From Lachnospiraceae bacterium (GTDB taxonomy: Bacteria > Bacillota > Clostridia > Lachnospirales > Lachnospiraceae): DNA of 50,882 bases. Made by a program: the position numbers and the translations under genes. The notes below the pieces were generated by a model. The model saw only the letters and a program-made list of their open reading frames with translations, had not been told where the DNA came from and ran no database searches. The stretch spans positions 54,272 to 105,153 of the forward strand of contig CAJTBO010000016.1 of the NCBI GenBank assembly GCA_910573755.1, in the 5' to 3' direction. Shown piece after piece: positions 32,789-40,850 of the stretch. Each line of letters opens with the position of its first letter. The first letter of the stretch is position 1.

Positions 32789-33943
32789 TCAACATCCAAA
32801 AATCCTCTGTGCCCTACGCATATTTTCCGATGCATCAATACCAAAGGGACACCTTCTTGCGCAGGAACCGCAATGGATACAGTCCTCCCCTGTCACCAGC
32901 AAAGCTGCATACCGTTCTCTCAATTCATCTGTCATTTCCTTTTCTGCCATGTCAGCCAGTTTCGTTACCTCAGCAATATCAATCTTCTTTGGACACGGCT
33001 GACAATGATTACAGTACATACACTGGTTTGCGAACTGTCCCACCAGACTTTCCTGTATTTCGCTAAAATCCTTTTCTTCCTCACTTGCTGTCAAATATGC
33101 TAACGACTGATTCAATTCATCTATATTTGCAAAACCCGGAACAGGACATGCTATCTGTGGGAACGAAAGGACATAGCTGATACACTGAACCGGCGTAAGG
33201 CTCAAAAGACCTTTCAATCTTCCCTCTTCATGGTTTCTGAGAATATTGCCCGCCGCAAATGGTTTCATTGCCACAATCGGCACGCCCTGCTTCCCGCAAA
33301 ATTCATAAAGTTCCTGCTTTGAAGGATATGCCGCCTTTTCCTCCTTCGTCATGGATTTTACCTCCCGGCCCTTCATCCTTGCATCCGCCGTATCCTGTGG
33401 AAGCAGATTAAACAGTGGATTGACCGGAAACATCAGCACATCAATCTTTTCGCTCTTGACTGCCTCCAGTGCAATTTTCGTATTATGACTGCTGAGACCG
33501 ATAAAGCCGGCACTCCCTGTCTCTTTCAATTCTTTGGCATAAGCATACATCCAGCCATTTAATATTTCGTTCAAATCCGCCTCATCGTCACAGTTATGCA
33601 GGAATAAAACATCTATGTAGTCCGTATCCAGCTTTTCATAAAATTGCTGCAGGAAATCTTTGCACAGCGCCTCGTCCCTCGTTTTTATATACTGCCCGTC
33701 TTTATCAGCGCATCCAAGATGCCCTGCCAGATATATCTTATCCCTGACTCCCTTTAATGCCTTTCCGTAATATTCTCTCGTTGCCGGAGTTCCTACAAAC
33801 AAATCGAAATAATTGATACCCGCATCCACAGCGGCACGCACCAGATCAAAAATCTGTTTTTCATCTGCTGTCCACACATATTCGCAACCCATACCGATAG
33901 CGCTTACTTTTAACCCCGTTTTTCCAAAATCCCTGTAAATCAT
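32789..33943 (-). CDS. Aldo/keto reductase with C-terminal ferredoxin domain
   Basis: A 384-aa protein. The barrel starts YRDFGKTGLKVSAIGMGCEY; DAGINYFD, then the lysine-bearing strand and LDTDYIDVLFLHNCD, follow the aldo/keto reductase plan. The C-terminal 90 residues hold two iron-sulfur motifs, CMYCNHCQPCPKKI and CIHCGSCARRCPFG, making it an electron-transfer version common in anaerobes. It lies next to the left end of the element. Its stop overlaps nothing; its start at 33943 overlaps the end of the degenerate DUF4405 gene by 4 bp, so these were once cotranscribed. Substrate unknown. Confidence 0.88.
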   Translation of the reverse strand: MIYRDFGKTGLKVSAIGMGCEYVWTADEKQIFDLVRAAVDAGINYFDLFVGTPATREYYGKALKGVRDKIYLAGHLGCADKDGQYIKTRDEALCKDFLQQFYEKLDTDYIDVLFLHNCDDEADLNEILNGWMYAYAKELKETGSAGFIGLSSHNTKIALEAVKSEKIDVLMFPVNPLFNLLPQDTADARMKGREVKSMTKEEKAAYPSKQELYEFCGKQGVPIVAMKPFAAGNILRNHEEGRLKGLLSLTPVQCISYVLSFPQIACPVPGFANIDELNQSLAYLTASEEEKDFSEIQESLVGQFANQCMYCNHCQPCPKKIDIAEVTKLADMAEKEMTDELRERYAALLVTGEDCIHCGSCARRCPFGIDASENMRRAQRIFGC

Positions 33944-34500
33944 TTTCCGTTCCTCCTGCTTTTCCCTCCTCTGCCAATCATTCTCAGACCTGCACAGGCA
34001 TAATTTCCAATCAATATAAACAATCCCATAACCGCAATATAATCCCGATAGAAAAATACCAGTGGTTCTTCATAATCGAAAAAACAAAATGGCTCCTCAG
34101 CAGCATATAAACTCCGATGTCTCTCTTTATGAAAGCGTACATTCCATATCCCGCAATCATAAACACAAGAATACGTCCCGCCCATTTTCGGACCGCAGAC
34201 GGTCTCGGGAAAAGCTTCCTCGCCATTCCCAGTATCATGCTCCAGTGAAATCCAAGATGAACGGACATCAGTACAAATCCCCAATATGCCGAAATCATAT
34301 GCAGATTCCTCGCAAAAGAGCGGCCGCCCTTTATTGGCAGAAAAGACAGCGCATGACGGGACAGGAAACTGCCGCTTATCATCAAACCTGCCATTGCACA
34401 AAGTATCAATAATACAAGTCCGGTCTGTATCATGCGCACAGGATGATACCTTCCCTTTAAAATGTTTCTGATCCAATTACTGTTCAAGATATGGTGACAG
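33940..34500 (-). pseudogene. Degenerate DUF4405-family membrane protein (frameshifted, N-truncated)
   Basis: DUF4405 features are present: CHHILNSNWIRNILKGRYHP, then GSFLSRHALSFLP and NLHMISAYWGFVLMSVHLGF. One frame carries them up to about 34085 and then runs out; another frame carries the natural end (YEEPLVFFYRDYIAVMGLFI and on to 33940). One extra T in the T6 run (34079-34084 on the other strand) would join them. The first helix and the residues between EW and HHILN are missing, replaced by IS21 sequence. So the gene is truncated and shifted. Alternatively the shift is a homopolymer sequencing error, but the truncation remains. Confidence 0.65.
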
Positions 34501-34821
34501 AACCACTCACATATCTCAAAAGGGAGCAAAGGCAAGGCCCTCAGCATTGGTTTCTCTTCGGTTTCAAAAAGAATCTTTCTACTGCCATTTCCCTTTTGGA
34601 ATTCCTTGGAATTAAGCTTTGTAAGAGCATTCCTTATGCCGCGATTCAAAAATTCCAGAGAAAAAAATGTTCATGTTCTTAACATACCTGTAATTTTTCT
34701 TGCAATCTTGCCTACGGAGCCTTCCACGCTTGGTTTCTGCTTAGGTTTTCTGACTTCAGCAGGCATGACTGCAATTTGATAATAGTTCTATAATCTGCCT
34801 TACTCTTGTTTTCTTAAACAT
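34500..34821 (-). pseudogene. IS21-family transposase (IstA) remnant
   Basis: Three pieces on the minus strand: a start MFKKTRVRQIIELLS at 34821 with AAGGAGG before it; a middle piece MPAEVRKPKQKPSVEGSVGK in another frame (about 34690-34770), resembling the end of the DDE domain; and ALTKLNSKEFQKGNGSRKIL with LPLLPFEICEW (34500-34640), resembling the IstA C-terminal region. The catalytic centre and istB are gone. The last piece runs without a stop into the DUF4405 remnant, creating a chimeric frame (34649 to 34011). Confidence 0.55.
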
Positions 34822-34933
34822 AAAGAAAACCTCCTTAAAAATGTATTTGAAAGATAAAATCTTTCATGAAACACAGTTTAAAGGAAGCTAAGGTGCTGTA
34901 TCAATCCCTTCTATTCATAACCCTATATATAGT

Positions 34934-35011
34934 GGTGGTTCTCAAGCTTGATAATGTAATAGGTTTCAATGGCTCTCAAGTGTGAGAACGGTGGCTCCCA
35001 AGCTTGATAAT
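34934..35011. repeat. Three short repeats upstream of the Rpn genes
   Basis: GGTGGYTCYCAAGCTTGATAAT occurs at 34934-34955 and 34990-35011 with two differences, and a third, altered unit (GGCTCTCAAGTGTGAGAAC) lies at about 34972-34990, with its own TCTCA/TGAGA inverted repeat. Possible regulator-binding array or remains of a mobile sequence. The 34822-35138 gap has no gene. Confidence 0.5.
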
Positions 35012-35040
35012 AATCAGATAGTCACAGGATACTTATTCTA

Positions 35041-35114
35041 TATACGGATTCTGTTCGCAATCCGTATATCAATTTCAAATCGCAACTGACAAAGCGGCAG
35101 AATCATGCTATAAT
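35041..35114 (+). promoter_or_regulatory. Operator-like inverted repeat and promoter of the Rpn operon
   Basis: A perfect inverted repeat TATACGGATT - 8 nt - AATCCGTATA (35041-35068) lies just upstream of CTGACA (35086-35091), a 17-bp spacer and TATAAT (35109-35114). RBS AGAGGGG precedes the ATG at 35139. The palindrome is well placed for a regulator. Confidence 0.65.
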
Positions 35115-35138
35115 TTTAGAAAGAGGGGTCTGCTATTT

Positions 35139-35810
35139 ATGGCAGACAAAACGAACACGATTCAGGAACTGAACCTGGCAGACAATTTTTTATTTGGGAA
35201 AGTAATGAGCGACTCGGAAATATGCCGCATGATACTGGAAAAAATATTAAATATCCCCATTAAAAAGGTAGAGTTCCCTGTTACCCGGAAAACTACTGAC
35301 ATTGCACCTAACAGCAGAGGCGTCCGCTTAGATGCCTGTATTAATGATGAGCAGGATACCATATACTCTATTGAGATGCTGTGCTGTGGAGATGAGGGGC
35401 TTCTCAGAAAAACAAGATATTTTCAGTGTAATATTGACTCAGGCATAATCATCCCCGGAGAAGAAAGCACAAAACTGAAGAAATCGTACATCATCTTTAT
35501 CTGCACCTTTGATCCATTTCCCGACGAGCGGCACCTCTACACCTTTGAGAACCGGTGTCTGGAGAATTTGTCTCTGACGCTTGGTGATGAAACCACTGAA
35601 ATATTTCTCAGCACTAAGGGTAAAAAGGATGATGTGGATGACGAGATGAGGGATTTTCTGGCTTATATCGAAAACAGCACTGACACCTGTGTGCAGCAGA
35701 CCTCCAGCCCGTTAGTCAAAGCAATCCATAAAAAAGTAACTGAAATAAAGCCGGACAAAAATATGGAACTCCAGTATATGACTTTATTACAGATGCAGGG
35801 AGGAATATAA
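35139..35810 (+). CDS. Rpn-family PD-(D/E)XK nuclease/transposase-like protein, probably altered active site
   Basis: A 223-aa protein of the recombination-promoting nuclease type: NLADNFLFGKVMSDSEICRMIL, then GVRLDACINDE and SIEMLCC, then ELxKSYIIFICTFDPFPDERHLYTFENRC. The family active site is D...(E/D)xQ or xK plus a QxxxY helix. Here Asp of RLDACI and Glu of SIEML remain, but the usual Gln after the Glu (EMQ) is Leu, so activity may be reduced. Rpn proteins promote RecA-independent recombination or act as nucleases in some phage defence. Shorter than usual (about 300 aa), lacking the C-terminal helical domain, which the next gene has. Confidence 0.8.
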   Translation: MADKTNTIQELNLADNFLFGKVMSDSEICRMILEKILNIPIKKVEFPVTRKTTDIAPNSRGVRLDACINDEQDTIYSIEMLCCGDEGLLRKTRYFQCNIDSGIIIPGEESTKLKKSYIIFICTFDPFPDERHLYTFENRCLENLSLTLGDETTEIFLSTKGKKDDVDDEMRDFLAYIENSTDTCVQQTSSPLVKAIHKKVTEIKPDKNMELQYMTLLQMQGGI

Positions 35811-36670
35811 TGTCAGAAGGAATCGTTTATCAGAATAAGGATATTTTGTTTAAGATCCTCGGCCAGACTTATAAAGAAAAAAGTTTTGCGGCATATGGCA
35901 TCGACCTGCCGCCAATCAGGGAACTGCTTCCCACAGACCTGCCGAAGATTGCTGCAAATGAAAAAAGCATTGACAACCTGTTTCTGCTGGAAGATGGCAC
36001 CTATGCGATTGTAGATTATGAATCGGTATACAAAAAGGCGAATAAGATAAAATATCTGAATTATATCGCACGGGTAATGGAAAAATACTTTAAGGAAAAT
36101 GAAACATTCAACCTGCGCCTGGTCGTTATCTACACCAGCGATGTACAAAGCGCGGAACCAACGCTTGAAACGGACTGTTTTACCCTGCGTACCGAGCAGG
36201 CTTTCCTGTCCCATATAGACGGCGAGGCAGCCTTTCATGAAATTCAGGGCAAACTCCAGACCGGCATCCCTTTGGCAAATGATGACCTGATGCGGTTAGT
36301 GATCCTGCCGCTTACGGTTCCCGGTACGGAAGGGAAACAGAGTATGCTGGAGAGGATCGTTGAACTGGCTGAACAGATACCGGACGAAAGGCAGCGGATT
36401 TTTACCCTGTCCGGCGTGATAGTTGCAAGTGACAAATTTATAGACAGGAATTACATGGATCAAATAAGGAGGCGCATCAACATGACACAGTTAGGACAGC
36501 TTTACGAGAAGGAAAAAATTGAATATGGTAATCAGAAAGCAAGGGAAAAAGTAATAGAAATTGCAAAGTCTTTACTGGAAGATGGTACTGAAATCGTAAA
36601 AATTATGAAAGCCACCGGCCTTACAGAGGAGGAACTTCTCAATCTTCAAAATGAATTATTAACGGTATAA
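35810..36670 (+). CDS. Hypothetical protein paired with Rpn nuclease
   Basis: A 286-aa soluble protein whose ATG overlaps the upstream TAA by one base, so the two are coupled. The N-terminal half (YAIVDYESVYKKANKIKYLNYI, LRLVVIYTSDV) has a D..E-like arrangement that could be a divergent PD-(D/E)XK core. The C-terminal part (REKVIEIAKSLLEDGTEIVK, TGLTEEELLNLQ) is the helical tail that usually ends Rpn proteins. Together the two genes look like one Rpn system split over two chains. No named family assigned with certainty. Confidence 0.65.
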   Translation: MSEGIVYQNKDILFKILGQTYKEKSFAAYGIDLPPIRELLPTDLPKIAANEKSIDNLFLLEDGTYAIVDYESVYKKANKIKYLNYIARVMEKYFKENETFNLRLVVIYTSDVQSAEPTLETDCFTLRTEQAFLSHIDGEAAFHEIQGKLQTGIPLANDDLMRLVILPLTVPGTEGKQSMLERIVELAEQIPDERQRIFTLSGVIVASDKFIDRNYMDQIRRRINMTQLGQLYEKEKIEYGNQKAREKVIEIAKSLLEDGTEIVKIMKATGLTEEELLNLQNELLTV

Positions 36671-36690
36671 AAAGTGTTTGCAATGATTTC

Positions 36691-36716
36691 GGACCGGTCC
36701 TCACCGGTCCTTTTTA
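36691..36716 (+). terminator. Terminator of the Rpn pair
   Basis: GGACCGGT pairs with ACCGGTCC around CCTC, followed by T5. Confidence 0.88.
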
Positions 36717-36741
36717 ACTATGATATATCTTCCGATAAAAG

Positions 36742-36826
36742 CGTTTGCGGAAGGATTTGAACCTTCGGTGCGTCGCCGCACACCACTTTAGCAGAGTGGC
36801 ACCATAGACCGCTCGGACACGCAAAC
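36742..36826 (-). tRNA. tRNA-Ser (anticodon GCU) on the element
   Basis: A class II tRNA folds on the minus strand: acceptor GTTTGCG/CGCAAAC (7 bp), anticodon arm CCACT-CTGCTAA-AGTGG with GCU, long variable arm GTGCG-GCGA-CGCAC, T arm GAAGG-TTCAAAT-CCTTC, discriminator G. CCA is not encoded. The D stem has one mismatch. The acceptor sequence is unusual for tRNA-Ser in that it starts GTTTGCG, so charging is likely but not certain. An AGY serine decoder carried by a mobile element. Confidence 0.85.
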
Positions 36827-36845
36827 GGAAAGTGGATGGGGCAGG

Positions 36846-36878
36846 GCGCAAAACGTCCAGTGGACGTTTGTCCTGCGC
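36846..36878. repeat. Hairpin with GTCCAGTGGAC core
   Basis: AAACGTCC-AGT-GGACGTTT, extended by GCGCA/TGCGC. Its 11-bp core GTCCAGTGGAC is the exact reverse complement of the core of the second hairpin at 36964-36996. The pair brackets the tRNA-Tyr-like sequence. Confidence 0.6.
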
Positions 36879-36888
36879 TGACCGAAGT

Positions 36889-36960
36889 GGAATGGAGACC
36901 TCGAACCTGCGGTGTTTCTGCGTAACAGATTTACAGTCCGCTGGTCTACGCTCCGCTCCG
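36889..36960 (-). pseudogene. Degenerate tRNA-Tyr-like sequence
   Basis: The minus strand has an anticodon arm with CTGTAAA (anticodon GUA, Tyr) and a T-loop region CAGGTTCGAGG, in the right order, and starts CGGAGCGG. The T stem has a mismatch, the 3' acceptor strand does not pair with the 5' strand and the variable arm is poor. It looks like the broken upstream member of a tRNA-Tyr - tRNA-Ser tandem. Confidence 0.5.
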
Positions 36961-36963
36961 GTC

Positions 36964-36996
36964 GTTGCTAAGCATGGTCCACTGGACCATAGCAAC
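36964..36996. repeat. Hairpin with GTCCACTGGAC core
   Basis: ATGGTCCA-C-TGGACCAT inside GTTGCT/AGCAAC. Coding similarity of the CPBP protease fragment ends exactly at its outer edge, suggesting the hairpin marks a recombination boundary. Confidence 0.55.
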
Positions 36997-37153
36997 CAGG
37001 AATACACACATATAAGTATTTTAAGTACAATAATCCATTGGGAATGATAATACCGTTCTGTTCCAGCAATGTAGGTACATAGCATATAAACGATAAAACA
37101 TATACGGCAGAAACCCATAACGTGAGTTTCAACTTATTTGTGTATCCCGCCAT
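36997..37153 (-). pseudogene. N-terminal fragment of a CPBP-type membrane protease
   Basis: From the ATG at 37153 the frame reads MAGYTNKLKLTLWVSAVYVL, then SFICYVPTLLEQNGI and LYLKYLYVCIPG, which resembles the first two helices of Lachnospiraceae CPBP (CAAX-like) proteases. It stops matching at the hairpin; the catalytic EExxxR and HxxxB motifs are absent. Confidence 0.5.
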
Positions 37154-37235
37154 CATAATTTCACCTTGCAATGCGAAAATCTTACAGAAATTCCGATTTC
37201 TCGTTCTCGGCAAATTTCCGATAAACTGAAGTTTA

Positions 37236-37370
37236 TCATATTGTGTACTTCACAGGGGTAAACCTAATTCCGTCTATTTCTTGTTCATCAGATTGCGGCT
37301 TAAATCCTATATGAATATAAAATGGTTTACCATATGGTGACGAATTTAAAGTAATCTTCTGCGGTACTGG
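37236..37370 (-). pseudogene. C-terminal fragment of a GNAT acetyltransferase
   Basis: KITLNSSPYGKPFYIHIGFK, then EQEIDGIRFTPVKY, is the end of a GNAT domain (strand 7 and the GFxxxxxEQ motif with the last strand). The acetyl-CoA-binding and N-terminal parts are missing. Confidence 0.6.
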
Positions 37371-37371
37371 G

Positions 37372-37598
37372 TTATCTTTCAAAATATCTGAGCGCCAAAG
37401 GCTTAACAGGCAGATTCGTGCATAACTCAAATGCCGCTATCCCGATCAGGAGAATGATAGCCCTGTCTAATTCGTGCCAGTTGCCACTTGGGCCTTCATA
37501 AATACCGTTATAAAGATACAAAACGCTGCTCAACAATGTAATTGCTGTATATATCACCGAATAAATTGACACAATGCGGATCCATTTTTTTGATTCAT
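37372..37598 (-). pseudogene. Truncated small membrane protein, frameshifted at a homopolymer
   Basis: The frame SIYSVIYTAITLLSSVLYLY then DRAIILLIGIAAFELCTNLP has two helices. A good start (ATG at 37598 with GGAGGG) lies in another frame; one extra A in the A7 run (plus-strand T7, 37585-37591) would make MNQKKWIRIVSIYSV. The other end is cut at about 37375, where the GNAT fragment begins. I recall similar Lachnospiraceae proteins but cannot name the family. Confidence 0.5.
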
Positions 37599-37638
37599 TT
37601 TTCCCTCCAGTCTCAATTTTCCAAATCTGATAACACCA

Positions 37639-38307
37639 TTATTCCGCATCCCCCAAATTGTATATCATTGCCAACGCAATCTTTCCGGCCATATCCCTGT
37701 CACTTGTATTCTGGGGCGATTTCCCATAGATAGCAAAGCAGTATCCGTTATATGCCCAGTCTATCATAAACATATCCCCTGTTTCATTAACCCTCATATA
37801 AGGAAAAAGATATTCCCCGTCTGCGGTGGATGCCGTCCATTCAATTTTGGTGGAATCCACAAAAACTTCATCCGGCAGAATGAATTTCTCTCCTTTACCG
37901 GCATCAAAAGTGCAGAGCCCTACATTCTCTAATTCGAACTCAATCTGTAACTCATCCTCCCCTGTTTTTATAACTGTAACATTTGATGCAATCGGCATAT
38001 GATCCAACACTTCTTTTGGGTTGCCAAATTCGGCTGCGTTCACAATCTCCATTTCACCCAAACCGGTATCGTCTCCTGCCAGGCCTTCAGAACCCCTTCC
38101 AGCATCCGGTTCCTCTGCATCGAAGTCCCTTTTTTGATTCTGCCCATCTGCATCGCATTCTGTTGTAATATCATCAACGCCAGAGGTAATTGTTTTTTCT
38201 TCTGTCCGGATTGGTTCGGATAGCATACAGCTGCACCCGGTCAATCCTGATAAAGCACCAGTTACAAGAACCATACAGCTTAATATTTTAAGACTTTTAT
38301 TACACAT
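37639..38307 (-). CDS. Lipoprotein next to ABC exporter
   Basis: A 222-aa lipoprotein. Start at 38307 (MCNKSLKILSC) has AGAAGGA upstream; an earlier start would lie in the permease gene. Lipobox SGLTGC. After an acidic linker, a compact C-terminal domain (ELQIEFELENVGLCTF, FVDSTKIEWTAS, MIDWAYNGYCFAIYG) could sense or bind a ligand. It follows the ABC permease gene by about 200 bp, so it may be part of the same bacitracin-type response module. No family recognised. Confidence 0.7.
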   Translation of the reverse strand: MCNKSLKILSCMVLVTGALSGLTGCSCMLSEPIRTEEKTITSGVDDITTECDADGQNQKRDFDAEEPDAGRGSEGLAGDDTGLGEMEIVNAAEFGNPKEVLDHMPIASNVTVIKTGEDELQIEFELENVGLCTFDAGKGEKFILPDEVFVDSTKIEWTASTADGEYLFPYMRVNETGDMFMIDWAYNGYCFAIYGKSPQNTSDRDMAGKIALAMIYNLGDAE

Positions 38308-38513
38308 AGTATTTTTCCTTCTGAAAATGCTGATTTTTCTTTTATGCGTCTTTCCTGTAAAACTTGATTTTATCATTCCAAAAACACCGGAACAACCTGC
38401 TTGCCGCAGACGGTTTTCTAAATGACGTGAAATGTCCGGGCATTTCAAAATCCACCTGAAAAAAGGTCGAATTTTTATCATGCCCGGACATCCCCAAAAT
38501 TTATGAACTATAT

Positions 38514-39761
38514 TTAATTCAGCGCATGCCTGCAATAAGAGCGGACAGCCAGGAATGCAAACAGGGGAATCTCAATCATGCAGGCCCCAATCATGGCATA
38601 CGGCATCCAGACGGACAGCCCTGCCAGATTCAAAAACTGGAAGTCCGTAATTGCGTAGAGAACGCTCGCCTGAATGCTCGTTCCGCTGGCGGGCAGGATG
38701 CTGCAAAGCCATGCACCCAGCGCCCCAGGCGCCGTCATGGAAATAACCACCGGAGCAATACAGAATACCAGCGATGATGCCAGAGATGACACAGTGGTCC
38801 TGCATCTGGCGGAAAGAAACAGCGTAAAGCTCACAGAAGCCAGAACCGAAAGCAGTCCTGCAACAGCAAAAAGGAACTGAAGGCCTCCTATGTTCATGTC
38901 TGCCAGGGTCACAATGGAGTACATCATCTGAATGGATGTACGGGTGCATTCCCAGCCGAACAGACTGTCTGCCACCAGAATATGGACGGCAGCACAGAGC
39001 ACAAATGCAGCTCCGCTGATGAAAAGGGCTGCAAACATCTTTGCAATACCAAGAGAGACTCTTCCATGCCGGGTACAACGCAGGATATCGTCTGCGCCGG
39101 ACTGATAATCAGCAGAAAATATTGGTGCGGCAATGACCACACAAAACAGCAGCACCAGAAAACCCATGATGTTCTGATAATCCATGACCGCGGAAGTCAT
39201 GCCCGGATAAACCTCAAAGGGCTTCTTTGTATTCCGGTACATTTCTACGGCTTTGCTTTGTGCCCTGGGGCTGTCCGGCTGTTCCATCTGCATCAGGGAG
39301 GCAATCCGGCTCTCACAGACGGAATAGTAGTCGTCAATCTGCTCCAGATCAATTTCCATAATCGCAGGGGCCATTCCGGTATCCGGATCTGCAAAGGCCT
39401 CCTTTACACCGTGGAGCAGCGGGGCAATGGGGAGTATCTCCCGCTCATAGACGCCCTCCGGCAGATCATAGGATTCCGTCACGCCGTAGGATGCAAGGCA
39501 GGCCTGATAGGTCTCCACAGCCTCCCTCACCCGCTGTGGGGTAACGATTCCGGCTGCTTCCGCCTGCCGTTCCTTTTCATGGGCGATGGATGCCAGGCCG
39601 GTGAGATTCACCTCATTTCCGTCCTCGTCTATGTAATTACTGTAGCAGTAAGTAGTGGGCAACCAGGCAAGCAGAACGGAGAGTAGCAGCGCCAGCGCCA
39701 GCAGAATCCAAGTAAGCTTTGACTTCAGTACACGTTTTAATTCCAGATAGAATATTCTCAT
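38514..39761 (-). CDS. ABC-2 type transporter permease
   Basis: A 415-aa membrane protein. First helix at residues 15-35 (LTWILLALALLLSVLLAWL), then a large extracytoplasmic loop (about 40-185), then five more helices (GFLVLLFCVVIAAPIFSADY, FISGAAFVLCAAVHILVAD and so on). This plan is typical of ABC-2 exporters for peptides, lantibiotics or drugs. Overlaps the ATPase gene by 4 bp. Substrate unknown. Confidence 0.82.
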   Translation of the reverse strand: MRIFYLELKRVLKSKLTWILLALALLLSVLLAWLPTTYCYSNYIDEDGNEVNLTGLASIAHEKERQAEAAGIVTPQRVREAVETYQACLASYGVTESYDLPEGVYEREILPIAPLLHGVKEAFADPDTGMAPAIMEIDLEQIDDYYSVCESRIASLMQMEQPDSPRAQSKAVEMYRNTKKPFEVYPGMTSAVMDYQNIMGFLVLLFCVVIAAPIFSADYQSGADDILRCTRHGRVSLGIAKMFAALFISGAAFVLCAAVHILVADSLFGWECTRTSIQMMYSIVTLADMNIGGLQFLFAVAGLLSVLASVSFTLFLSARCRTTVSSLASSLVFCIAPVVISMTAPGALGAWLCSILPASGTSIQASVLYAITDFQFLNLAGLSVWMPYAMIGACMIEIPLFAFLAVRSYCRHALN

Positions 39762-40675
39762 CTATGGATACCTCCTTTCTTTCGGCTGGTTCTTTTTGGG
39801 TTTTCTACGCCGCCTTGTGGGAACAGCCACAAATACAGGTCTTCCAGACGGGGAACAGACGGGACGGAAATGTCATTGCAGGGATTCTCCGCCAGATAGC
39901 GGATGGAAACGCTGCCGTCGTTTTCATTCCGCAGGCTGATAATCTGGAGCCTGCTTTCGTATTCTGGCACAGCTCTTGCAGGGATTGTACAGCTCCATAC
40001 CTTCCCCTCCACCAGTCTGACCAGTTCCTCTGTAGTTCCTGTGGCTAACAGCCTCCCGCCCCGGATGATGGCATGGCAGGTGGCGATGTACTCCACATCA
40101 GGAACAATATGGGTAGAGATCAAAACAATACGGTCATGGGCAAACTCCGACAACAGATTGCGGAAACGCACCCGCTCGCCGGGGTCCAGTCCCCCGGTAG
40201 GTTCATCCAGAATCAATATCTCCGGATCATTCAGCAAAGCCTGGGCAATCCCCACCCTGCGTTTCATGCCGCCGGAGAGTCTGGCGATCTTTTTGTTATA
40301 GACGTCCGTCAGGGAGACTCTTTCCAGCAATTCGCGGATCCTCCGCCGGCTCTCCCTTTCGGTCAGCCCCTTTAGGGCGGCGACATAAGCCAGATAATCC
40401 TTCACCGTGAATTCCGGATAAAAGCCAAATTCCTGGGGCAGAAAACCGAAGACATCCCGGTAACCCTCCCCCAGTGTCTGAATTGGCACACCGTCATACA
40501 GCACCTGGCCGGAGGTGGGCTGCATAATCCCGGCAATCATCCGCATCAGTGTTGTCTTGCCTGCGCCGTTGGCGCCCAAAAGGCCCCAGACGCCCGGCAT
40601 CAGCTCCAGGCTGATGTTGTCAACCGCTTTTTTGTCTTTAAATTTTTTGGAAACCTTATCAATCAGCAGTTCCAT
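39758..40675 (-). CDS. ABC transporter ATP-binding protein
   Basis: A 305-aa ATPase: Walker A GANGAGKTTL, Q-loop FLPQEFGFYPE, signature LSGGMKRRVGIAQALL, Walker B ILILDEPTGGLDPG, switch His in STHIV. C-terminal extension of about 90 residues. Of the multidrug/lantibiotic-immunity class. Works with the 415-aa permease. It is downstream of a VanZ gene and a two-component system in the same direction, which may control it. Confidence 0.9.
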   Translation of the reverse strand: MELLIDKVSKKFKDKKAVDNISLELMPGVWGLLGANGAGKTTLMRMIAGIMQPTSGQVLYDGVPIQTLGEGYRDVFGFLPQEFGFYPEFTVKDYLAYVAALKGLTERESRRRIRELLERVSLTDVYNKKIARLSGGMKRRVGIAQALLNDPEILILDEPTGGLDPGERVRFRNLLSEFAHDRIVLISTHIVPDVEYIATCHAIIRGGRLLATGTTEELVRLVEGKVWSCTIPARAVPEYESRLQIISLRNENDGSVSIRYLAENPCNDISVPSVPRLEDLYLWLFPQGGVENPKRTSRKKGGIHR

Positions 40676-40850
40676 GTGAAAACTCCTTTCCTATTAAAAT
40701 CGCTGCGCGATGGCACTGAAGGGTAAAGTCCCTTCGGCATTAAAAAAGTGCCCATGCCTTAGTACGCTCATTGTACCAAAAACAAAAGCACCATTTCCTT
40801 GTTTGTTCACACGGTATTCCACTCTTTTTCTACGGATTTTCTTACGATTT

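Noticed and set aside
33940-34476. 178-codon minus-strand frame as an independent gene
   Set aside because: Only its last 45 or so codons make sense, as the shifted end of the DUF4405 gene; the rest is an out-of-frame reading.
36714-37118. 134-codon minus-strand frame over the tRNA region
   Set aside because: It reads through tRNA-Ser, the tRNA-Tyr-like sequence and two hairpins. The RNA interpretation explains the sequence better.
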